Source of the DNA: Chromatiales bacterium
GTDB taxonomy: Bacteria; Pseudomonadota; Gammaproteobacteria; Chromatiales; Chromatiaceae
Assembly (NCBI GenBank): GCA_028280505.1
Contig: JANQLO010000047.1
Coordinates: forward strand, 36,324 to 100,323
Direction: 5' to 3'
Length of the DNA: 64,000 nt
In this document: piece after piece, positions 49,220 through 56,607 of the stretch
How the letters are laid out: every line of letters starts with the position of its first letter
Numbering within the stretch: position 1 is the first letter of the stretch
The notes under the pieces: generated by a model
The model's database searches: none
Told to the model about the DNA's origin: nothing
What the model saw: the letters and a program-made list of their open reading frames with translations, nothing else
Made by a program: the position numbers and the translations under genes

Positions 49220-50596
49220 ATGGCTGAGCATATCCAACAACAAGCCACGTCGAGCGCGATCGGTCAGACACGCCCGCCGGGACATGGACGGGGTGACGTC
49301 GGCAATGATTATCCGCGCCCGTTCCCTGTGTCGGCCATCCTGGCGGGTTTGGTGACTGTCGTGTTCTTTGTCGGCACTTTGGGATTTTGGGCAGCCATGG
49401 CGCCTCTCGAGAGCGCCGTGGTTTCGCCGGGCATCATCGGCGTCGCCAGTTACCGCAAACAGGTCCAACACCTCGAAGGCGGGATCGTCGAGGCCATCCT
49501 GGTCAACGACGGCGACCGGGTGAGCAAAGGTCAGCAGCTTATACAACTGCGCGACGTGAAGCCGGCAGCGGAGCTACGCCAACTGGAAGGGCAATATGTC
49601 GAGGCACAGGCCGTGGTCGCCCGTCTGTTGGCCGAGCGCGACGGTCTCGAAGCGATCGCGTTTCCCGACGAACTGCTGGCACGCGCGGACGATCCGTCGA
49701 CCAGCGCGGTCATGGCCGGCCAGCGCGGCATCCTGGACAGCCAGCGCACGCTGATGCACGACAGGCAGGCGGTACTCGACAAGAAGATCGCCCAGGCGCA
49801 GGAAGCGATCAACGGCCTCGAGGGCCGGGTCGAGGCGAAGCGCCAGCAAAGAAGTCTGATTCTCGCGGAATCGAAAACCGTCGAAGAGGCGTTGAAGAAA
49901 CGCCTTGCGCCGGCATCCAAGGGTCTCAAACTCAAGCAGCGTTTGGCCGAGACAAAGGACGAGTTGATCGCTTACGAGACTGAAATCGGCCGCCTGGAGC
50001 AACAGATTCTCGAAACGCGTCTGCAAAAAAGCAAGGCACGGGCGGAACGACTTGCCGAGATCTCCGAACAGCTGCGCATGCAGCGTGCGGCATTGTTCGA
50101 CCTGACGCAGAAAATGATCAAGGCGCGCGATGTACTGGAGCGCACTCGGATCCTGTCACCGATCGACGGTGTGGTTGTGAACCTTCAGATACATTCTCAC
50201 GATGGCGTGATCGAGGCCGGTCAGCCGCTTCTCGAAGTGGTTCCGGAGAACGACGAACTCATCGTCGAGGTGTTTATCGACCCCGAAGACATCGACGAAG
50301 TATGGGCGGGCATGCCCGCTGACGTCAGGCTGACGTCCCTGAACCGGCGCCGACGGGTACCTATGGAAGGGATACTGTCTGGCGTGTCTGCCGACCGACT
50401 CACCAACCCGCAGACCGGTGAAGACTATTATCGCGCACGCGTCACGCTGACCCAGGATGCCCTGTCTTCGGCCGGGGTGGCGCTGGTGGCGGGTATGGGG
50501 GCGGACGTATTCCTGCGTACCGGGGCGCGGTCACCGCTCGACTACCTGCTGTCGCCAATCACGAAAAGCCTCCAGTTCGGATTGCGGGAGAACTGA
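49220..50596 (+). CDS. Type I secretion membrane fusion protein (HlyD/PrtE family)
   Basis: 458 aa from ATG 49220, 4 nt after the ABC gene; an in-frame upstream start inside that gene is unlikely. One membrane helix (about 35-58), then HlyD features: VSPGIIGVASYRKQVQHLEG with GGIVEAILVNDGDRVSKGQQL, the biotinyl-lipoyl half motif, a long coiled coil (about 100-300) and the closing RILSPIDGVVVNLQIHSHDG. It would link the inner-membrane ABC protein to a TolC channel encoded elsewhere. Pairing with the ABC gene makes an exporter; its cargo is not identified. Confidence 0.9.
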   Translation: MAEHIQQQATSSAIGQTRPPGHGRGDVGNDYPRPFPVSAILAGLVTVVFFVGTLGFWAAMAPLESAVVSPGIIGVASYRKQVQHLEGGIVEAILVNDGDRVSKGQQLIQLRDVKPAAELRQLEGQYVEAQAVVARLLAERDGLEAIAFPDELLARADDPSTSAVMAGQRGILDSQRTLMHDRQAVLDKKIAQAQEAINGLEGRVEAKRQQRSLILAESKTVEEALKKRLAPASKGLKLKQRLAETKDELIAYETEIGRLEQQILETRLQKSKARAERLAEISEQLRMQRAALFDLTQKMIKARDVLERTRILSPIDGVVVNLQIHSHDGVIEAGQPLLEVVPENDELIVEVFIDPEDIDEVWAGMPADVRLTSLNRRRRVPMEGILSGVSADRLTNPQTGEDYYRARVTLTQDALSSAGVALVAGMGADVFLRTGARSPLDYLLSPITKSLQFGLREN

Positions 50597-50599
50597 ACG

Positions 50600-52849
50600 A
50601 TGACCAGCGCCGTCGAATCCAATGCCGTACAGACCGGTCGGATCCTTTATCTCGGCACCCCGATCAGCCTGCTCGACAGCAGGGTGTTGACCGGCTGCAA
50701 CACGTATCATTCGTCGACCGTTATCTGCCAAAGCGTCGACTTCGGCGCGTTGGCGGATGAAACGACCAGTATTGCTGACCCCGGTTTCGCGCAGTCCTTC
50801 GTCGACAGGTTTCGCGGTCTTCGGTCTTTCGTGCCGTACAACGGTCTGAAGGACGAGTTCGCCGATGCGTTGCACTCTGCACAAGGCGTCGGTTTCCAGC
50901 AGGTTCTGCTCGAAGCCATTCTGGCGGTCGAGGCCGCGGTCTCGTTTGCGATGCACGAACTCGGGGCCGTCTCCTACGCCGCAGTCAGGAAACGCGCAAC
51001 GGACGCCGATCTGATCTGGTCGAGTTACGCGCCGAAATTGTCACTCGGCTCGGCCAGCGTCGCCCTGTTGGGCCTCCTCGAACTGCTGCCGATCGGTCAT
51101 AATTCCGGCCGCGCCGGCAACGCAACCGATTTCGATACCGCATTCGCGGCGCTCGCAAAACGGGCCGGGCGCCGCCGTCTTGCGCCTTCGACGGCGGTGA
51201 TCGAGCTTGCCGCCCAGCGACGTGGCATCCCGTGCCAGGTCCTCGGGCGACAGCATCTGCTGCTTGGCCAGGGCGTGGTTCAGCAGCATGTCTATGCGTC
51301 GATGACCGGAACGTCTATCGCCGCGCAGAAAGTCTGTGTCGACAAGCGACAAACCAACCGTCGCCTGATGGATCTGCGTTTGCCCGTGCCCCCGCAGATC
51401 AAGGTCGGATCGGTCGACGAAGCACACGCCGCGGCCGGGAAAATCGGGGTGCCGGTGGTCATCAAACCGCTCAAGGGCAGGAAAGGCAGCGGCGTCAGCG
51501 TCGGTCTCACGTCCCAGGACACGATCGAAAGCGCGTTCCGCCAGGTACACAAGGCCGGTGCAGATGTACTCATCGAGCGCTTCATGCCTGGTGTCGACCA
51601 CCGACTGCTGGTCGTGGGCGGGCGTTTCACCGCCGCCGTAAAGCGGCTTCCACCCAGTGTCACGGGTGACGGCGTTTCAACTGTCGCGGCCCTGATCGAG
51701 ACTTTGAATGCCGAGCCGTACCGGGACGGTTTTCGGGGCTTCCCGGTCACGATCGACATCGAGGTGGAACATCATCTCGCGCAGGCCGGCGTCGCACTCG
51801 ATGACATCCTACCCGAGGGGCGGACCCTTACCTTACGCTCCAAGGCCAATGTTTCGACCGGCGGCACACCGATCGACGTCACCGACCAGGTCCACCCGGA
51901 CAACAGGGCGTTGGCGGAGCGTGCCGCCACGGGCATCGGCCTGGACGTCGCCGGCGTCGACCTTCTCACGAGCGACATTAGCCGATCGTATCGCGAAACC
52001 GGCGGTGTCATCATCGAGGTGAATGCCCGTCCCGGACTCGACATTCATGCTTGGCCGATGGCCGGAAAATCGCGTGACGTGGGCGCTGACGTGTTGCAAC
52101 TGTCCTTTCCGACCGGCGATAACGGCCGTATCCCGATTCTCGCCATCGCCGGTGATAAGGGAACCGGTTCGACCGCACGAGTACTGGATGCGTTGATGCG
52201 TGGTGCCGGCCGTTCTGTAGCCTTGGCGTTACGGACCAGTGCCTTCGTTGACGGCAAGCCTGCCGAACTGACCGAAGCCCAGCAGAAGCAGGCACCGCTG
52301 ATCCTGCTTCGCGACCCGGAGATTGATACCCTCGTGACTACCGTGTCATTGCGCCAGGCCGCACGCCGCGGTCTGTTGCTGAACGACTGCTCGGTAACCG
52401 TCGTCATGGATCGTGCGAAGACCGGTGTGGCCGAGGCGTTTCATGCCGGCCTGGATATCGTCGACCGCGCAACAAGGGATTGCGTCGTGGTCGGTAGCGG
52501 TAACCGGCTCGCTCTGCAGCGTCTTTCGGCGGTGGAGGGGCGGCGACTGATCCTCGTCGGCGAGCGTCGGAACGACCCGAACCTCCGCGCGCACCTCGAT
52601 GCCGGTCACGATGCCGTGACGACCGCGTGGCACAAGGGCGAGGTGTGCATCTCTCTGATGTCCGGCGATAGCTTGCTGGCTGAATTTCCCATCGACGATG
52701 CTGTGGTAGAGAAGGACAAACTCAGCAGGAAGCGTCTCACCCATGCCCTGATGTTCGCTATCGGAGCCGCGCACGGTGCCGGCCTGTCCGGTGCGGAGAT
52801 ACGCGCCGCGCTGTCCGACGCCTGCATTGTCGCGCCCGGGTCGGCTTGA
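50600..52849 (+). CDS. Cyanophycin-synthetase-like ATP-grasp enzyme, degenerate Mur domain
   Basis: 749-aa protein with the domain order of cyanophycin synthetase but shorter (CphA is about 870-900 aa). Residues 1-200 resemble the N-domain; an ATP-grasp domain runs from about 210 to 490, with VVIKPLKGRKGSGVSVGL (286-303), LIERFMPGVDHRLLVV (324-339) and IIEVNARPGLDIHAWP (471-486) for ATP and metal. The Mur-ligase-like part begins near 510, but its P-loop reads AGDKGTGST (517-525) instead of TGTNGKTTT, losing the key lysine. It keeps LRDPEIDTLVTTVSLRQAARRG but ends without the C-terminal Mur lobe. So only one ligase site is likely active. It starts 3 nt after the HlyD gene. Confidence 0.8.
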   Translation: MTSAVESNAVQTGRILYLGTPISLLDSRVLTGCNTYHSSTVICQSVDFGALADETTSIADPGFAQSFVDRFRGLRSFVPYNGLKDEFADALHSAQGVGFQQVLLEAILAVEAAVSFAMHELGAVSYAAVRKRATDADLIWSSYAPKLSLGSASVALLGLLELLPIGHNSGRAGNATDFDTAFAALAKRAGRRRLAPSTAVIELAAQRRGIPCQVLGRQHLLLGQGVVQQHVYASMTGTSIAAQKVCVDKRQTNRRLMDLRLPVPPQIKVGSVDEAHAAAGKIGVPVVIKPLKGRKGSGVSVGLTSQDTIESAFRQVHKAGADVLIERFMPGVDHRLLVVGGRFTAAVKRLPPSVTGDGVSTVAALIETLNAEPYRDGFRGFPVTIDIEVEHHLAQAGVALDDILPEGRTLTLRSKANVSTGGTPIDVTDQVHPDNRALAERAATGIGLDVAGVDLLTSDISRSYRETGGVIIEVNARPGLDIHAWPMAGKSRDVGADVLQLSFPTGDNGRIPILAIAGDKGTGSTARVLDALMRGAGRSVALALRTSAFVDGKPAELTEAQQKQAPLILLRDPEIDTLVTTVSLRQAARRGLLLNDCSVTVVMDRAKTGVAEAFHAGLDIVDRATRDCVVVGSGNRLALQRLSAVEGRRLILVGERRNDPNLRAHLDAGHDAVTTAWHKGEVCISLMSGDSLLAEFPIDDAVVEKDKLSRKRLTHALMFAIGAAHGAGLSGAEIRAALSDACIVAPGSA

Positions 52850-52864
52850 GCTGCTCGCCACGCG

Positions 52865-53812
52865 ATGCATACCCGCATGGTTTATAAGCCTCATATCCAC
52901 GGTGTTGTGGTGTTCTTCCTGTGCGTCGTACTCGCGGCATGCAGCGAGGCGCGTGATTCAGGCTATGGGCAACTGCGCATCGACGCAGCCGGTACCGAGA
53001 TAAAGGTTTTCACTTACCGCTCCCCCACCTGTGCGAACCCCTCCCTGTTGTTTGTGTTCCACGGCCTCAACCGTAAAGCCGAGGGTGTTCGTGACAGTGC
53101 AGTCGATGTCGCCGACCGGGCGTGTTTGATGGTGTTCGCGCCATTGTTCGACAAAGAAAGGTTTCCCAACTGGCGTTATCATCGCGCCGGCGTGTTCCGC
53201 AAAGGGCGCGTCCAGCCGCCGTCGCGCTGGACCGCCGCGACGATGCATGCCTTACTCGACGAGGCAAAGAAGATCGCCAAGCGCCCGGATGCGAAGATGT
53301 ACCTGTTCGGCCACTCGGCCGGTGGTCAGTTCCTGTCGCGGATCGCGGCTTATGCGCCGCCTCCCGACGTCCAGCGCATCGTAATCGCGAATCCTTCCGT
53401 CTATGTCGCCCCGCTCGTCGACGAGGCCGCTCCGAACGGGTTCGGCGGCGTGTTTTCATCGCGGCAGACCCGGCGGCAGCTCGAGACCTATCTGGCGCTG
53501 CCCATTACAATTTACCTCGGTCAGCAAGATACCGGCGACAAGAGCCTCGTAAGGCATGCCGCTGCGATGCGTCAGGGTGCCACGCGGCTGGAACGTGGTC
53601 GCAATGTCTATTGTCTGGCACGCGATGTCGCGCAGCAAAAGGGCTGGACGTTCAATTGGCGCTTGGTAGAGGCCGTCGGGGTCGGGCATTCGTCGCGACG
53701 GATGCTGCGTGCACCGGCACTGCAGCGTGCGCTCGGCTTGTCGGAAGCGGGAGACGTCGCGGAGCCGGGTGGGATCTGTAGCGACAACAGTCTTGCGGCG
53801 ACTGATGGCTAG
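52865..53812 (+). CDS. Alpha/beta hydrolase lipoprotein
   Basis: 315 aa. A lipoprotein signal peptide ends at VVLAAC (cysteine at 26), so the enzyme is lipid-anchored outside the cytoplasm. The serine nucleophile is S151 in GHSAGG, with the acid D221 (GQQDTGD) and histidine H274 (VGVGHSS) in proper order. The oxyanion HG (VFHGLNR, about 66-67) is present. The motif layout recalls PHB depolymerase or feruloyl esterase-like families. It starts 15 nt after the ATP-grasp gene and is followed 9 nt later by a paralogue. Confidence 0.8.
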   Translation: MHTRMVYKPHIHGVVVFFLCVVLAACSEARDSGYGQLRIDAAGTEIKVFTYRSPTCANPSLLFVFHGLNRKAEGVRDSAVDVADRACLMVFAPLFDKERFPNWRYHRAGVFRKGRVQPPSRWTAATMHALLDEAKKIAKRPDAKMYLFGHSAGGQFLSRIAAYAPPPDVQRIVIANPSVYVAPLVDEAAPNGFGGVFSSRQTRRQLETYLALPITIYLGQQDTGDKSLVRHAAAMRQGATRLERGRNVYCLARDVAQQKGWTFNWRLVEAVGVGHSSRRMLRAPALQRALGLSEAGDVAEPGGICSDNSLAATDG

Positions 53813-53821
53813 ACGCGCAAT

Positions 53822-54688
53822 ATGGGCAGGGAGCGAAGCGGTATAGTGGCGACATCGGTTGAACATCGTCGGTGGTACAGTGTCATTCCCCGTGGCGCGG
53901 GCCGGGTCTCCGCCGACCTGCCCGGAGAGCGCCTCGATATCTTCACTTACCGGCCGCGATGCGATGCGACGCCCGGCGTCCTGATCCTGTTCGACGGACT
54001 CAAACGCAACGCGTCGGGCATGCGCGACAAGGCGATCACGTTATCGGAACGTACGGGCCTGATCGTCCTCGCCCCTTTGATGGATGACGACCGCTTTCCG
54101 AAGTGGCGCTACGACAGGGCGGGCGTGTTTCGGCACCGCGCACTTCAGCCACAGGCGTATTGGACCGCCCCTCTGTTACAGTCGCTGGTCGACTGGGCAC
54201 GAGAATCGATCGACGCGAGCGCACCCAAGGTCTATATGTTCGGGCACTCGGCGGGTGGACAACTGCTGTCGCGGATCTGTGCCTATTCGCCGCTGTCCGG
54301 TGTGGATGGATTCGTTATTACCAACCCGTCGTCGCATGTACTGCCGTTGCTCGATGAACCGGTCCCCTACGGATTCAAGCGGATCTTCCCGGCCGGCGAA
54401 GCCGCCGCGGCATTACGTACCTATCTTGCGTTGCCGATCACCATCTTTCTCGGTCAGCGGGATACCGGCGATCACAATCTGTCGAAGTCGAAAGGCGCCG
54501 TGCGCCAGGGTGGCAATCGTTTGGAGCGCGGTCGATTCGTCTACGCTACCGGCGAGGCGGTCGCGAAGGCCGACGGCCTGATGTTCAATTGGCGTCTGGT
54601 CGAAGCGCCGGCGGTCGGTCATTCGTCGCGCGCCATGCTCGACGCTTCACAATGTTACGCAGCGTTGGGCGTAACGTTCGACGTCTGA
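53822..54688 (+). CDS. Paralogous alpha/beta hydrolase, apparently cytoplasmic
   Basis: 288-aa relative of the preceding lipoprotein, with matching segments through the whole length (GHSAGGQ, LPITIFLGQRDTGD, FNWRLVEA, VGHSS). It lacks a signal peptide or membrane helix, so acts in the cytoplasm. The triad is S143, D214 and H267. The oxyanion dipeptide HG of the first copy is replaced by DG (ILFDGLK, about 58-59), so its activity may differ. Tandem duplication with one copy inside and one outside the cell suggests that the same linkage is handled in both places. Confidence 0.78.
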   Translation: MGRERSGIVATSVEHRRWYSVIPRGAGRVSADLPGERLDIFTYRPRCDATPGVLILFDGLKRNASGMRDKAITLSERTGLIVLAPLMDDDRFPKWRYDRAGVFRHRALQPQAYWTAPLLQSLVDWARESIDASAPKVYMFGHSAGGQLLSRICAYSPLSGVDGFVITNPSSHVLPLLDEPVPYGFKRIFPAGEAAAALRTYLALPITIFLGQRDTGDHNLSKSKGAVRQGGNRLERGRFVYATGEAVAKADGLMFNWRLVEAPAVGHSSRAMLDASQCYAALGVTFDV

Positions 54689-54791
54689 GCGTGGTGGCGC
54701 ACATGGGCAACGGCGATGATTCCCGCGTTCATGTCGTGTCTTCAAGCGTTTTGGCCCCAAGCGCCGAACCCAACAGGAGAGTTTTCTTAAC

Positions 54792-55481
54792 ATGAGCCCA
54801 AGTCGTCCACTTCGCTCGGCCCGCGAAGGGCAGATCCCCGGTGTCCGCGTCGTCGAAAACGCGCTGCCTGAATCGCTTTTCGAGCGTTTGCACGCCGCGG
54901 TGATCGCACTGGGGAGCGAACGCAAGAAAGACTACTACTCGACAACCTTCTGGTCCCCGCGCGATGCGACCCCGACAAACCTGGTCGAGGAATGCGTGGC
55001 CGCCGTTTTGCCCCTGGTCGACCCCGGACCGCAATGCGTCGGTATCGAATGGTGGATCGGCCGGCTGCGTCCGGGGCAGAAGTTACGCATGCACTTCGAT
55101 CGGGACCTGTCCCTTTACAAGGAGGCCGGTCGATTGGTGCATCCGATCTTCGGCAGCGCCCTGTTTTTGAATGCCTTCGCCAGCAGTCCTTTGATCCTGG
55201 TCGAGCAGCGGTCGAGCCCGGACGGCAAGAGGCGGGTTCCGCCGAACGCGCTCCTCAAGCAGACGGTCGAGCCGGTGCCCAATCGATATGCGATCTTTCC
55301 GGGCGATCTGCGGCACGGCGTGAAACCGCAGAAGGAATTCGAGTCCGACGTGAACGATCCGGCGGCGTTCCGCCTGAGCCTCCTGATCAACTACTGGGGG
55401 CAGCGGCCCTCGGCGCCGCTGGGCCGCGAGTACGACGGTAGCATTTACAAGTCGTTCGCCCGTCCGGTCGAGCGCGGGTAA
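54792..55481 (+). CDS. 2-oxoglutarate/Fe(II)-dependent dioxygenase-like protein
   Basis: 229 aa. The iron-binding facial triad and 2-oxoglutarate-binding Arg can be placed: H101-x-D103 (MHFDRD), H175 (GDLRHGV) and R194 (FRLSLLINYW), with spacing expected of the prolyl-4-hydroxylase-like family. The central strand sequence GQKLRMHFDRD and GSALFLNAF look like the jelly-roll core. Known relatives hydroxylate amino acid side chains in proteins or small molecules; the substrate here is unknown. It follows the second hydrolase by 103 nt and the reductase gene is 4 nt downstream. Confidence 0.7.
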   Translation: MSPSRPLRSAREGQIPGVRVVENALPESLFERLHAAVIALGSERKKDYYSTTFWSPRDATPTNLVEECVAAVLPLVDPGPQCVGIEWWIGRLRPGQKLRMHFDRDLSLYKEAGRLVHPIFGSALFLNAFASSPLILVEQRSSPDGKRRVPPNALLKQTVEPVPNRYAIFPGDLRHGVKPQKEFESDVNDPAAFRLSLLINYWGQRPSAPLGREYDGSIYKSFARPVERG

Positions 55482-55485
55482 TCCG

Positions 55486-56433
55486 GTGCGACGACGACGG
55501 CTCGGTTCGAGTGATCTCGAGGTCAGCGAGATCGCGCTCGGTTCGTGGCTGACCTACGGCCAGAGCGTCGAGCGCAGTCGGGCCGAGGCTTGCGTTCGAC
55601 GTGCGCTCGACTTGGGCGTGAACTTTTTCGACACGGCGAACATGTACGGCCGCGGTGCCGCGGAATCCTTCCTCGGCGAGGTGCTCGTGTCGGTACCGCG
55701 CGGGGAATACGTCCTGGCGACGAAGGTCTACTTTCCGATGTCCGACACCGACCGGGGGCTGTCGAGAGAACAAATCCATAAACAATTGGACGCCTCCCTC
55801 GAGCGATTGCGCACCGACTACGTGGACCTGTATCAGTGTCATCGTTACGACGTCGACACGCCACTGGAGGAGACCATGCAGGCCTTGACGGAGGTCGTCG
55901 CGGCGGGCAAGGCGCGGTATGTCGGTTTCAGCCAGTGGAAGCCTCGACAGATCCGGGCCGCGTATGCGCTGGCGGATACGGTGCGCTTCGTCTCCAGCCA
56001 GCCTCGGTACTCGATGCTGGACCGCCGACCCGAGCGCCGACTGTTTCCGACCTGTGACGAACTCGGCATCGGACAGGTCGTCTACTCGCCACTGGCGCAG
56101 GGCGTGCTCACGGGAAAATACGCACCCGACCGTCCCGTCCCGGAGAACTCGCGTGCGGCGAATCCCGAGCTGGGCCGAACGAGTAAACGCTTCTTCGATC
56201 CGGCAATCCTGGGGGCGGTCGCTCGCCTGGGCCCGATCGCCGAAAGCCTCGGCCTGTCGACCGCGCAACTCGCGCTGTCCTGGGTGCTGCGCGACTCTCG
56301 CGTCACCGCCGCCATCATCGGCGCTTCACGCCCTGAGCAGGTCGAGCACAACATCGTCGCCGCGGAGATCGACCTCGACCAAGCGACGCTGGACGCCGTC
56401 GACCGCGCGCTCGGTGACGTCGTCCGACGCTGA
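55486..56433 (+). CDS. Aldo/keto reductase
   Basis: 315-aa NADPH-dependent oxidoreductase of the AKR superfamily (Kv-beta/YajO-like group). The catalytic tetrad is D49, Y54, K80 and H119 (NFFDTANMYG, LATKVY, YQCHRYD). Cofactor-binding motif is near the C-terminus (IIGASRPEQVEHNI). The start codon is GTG 55486, 4 nt after the dioxygenase-like gene, so the last two are coupled. Substrate unknown. The 174 bp to the convergent gene shows no clear terminator. Confidence 0.88.
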   Translation: MRRRRLGSSDLEVSEIALGSWLTYGQSVERSRAEACVRRALDLGVNFFDTANMYGRGAAESFLGEVLVSVPRGEYVLATKVYFPMSDTDRGLSREQIHKQLDASLERLRTDYVDLYQCHRYDVDTPLEETMQALTEVVAAGKARYVGFSQWKPRQIRAAYALADTVRFVSSQPRYSMLDRRPERRLFPTCDELGIGQVVYSPLAQGVLTGKYAPDRPVPENSRAANPELGRTSKRFFDPAILGAVARLGPIAESLGLSTAQLALSWVLRDSRVTAAIIGASRPEQVEHNIVAAEIDLDQATLDAVDRALGDVVRR

Positions 56434-56607
56434 CAAACGCGCCACGCTCGTGAACGTAAATGTCCAAATCACCGTTGGTGGACCGAAGGACCGACGGTAA
56501 TATCGAAGACGGTTTTGGGCAAACAGGGATCCCGAGGCCTGCGGTCGAAGTGACCGCCCTTGAGCGCGTATCGCTGTGGCGCATGCCGGACGTGCTGTAA
56601 AACTCGA

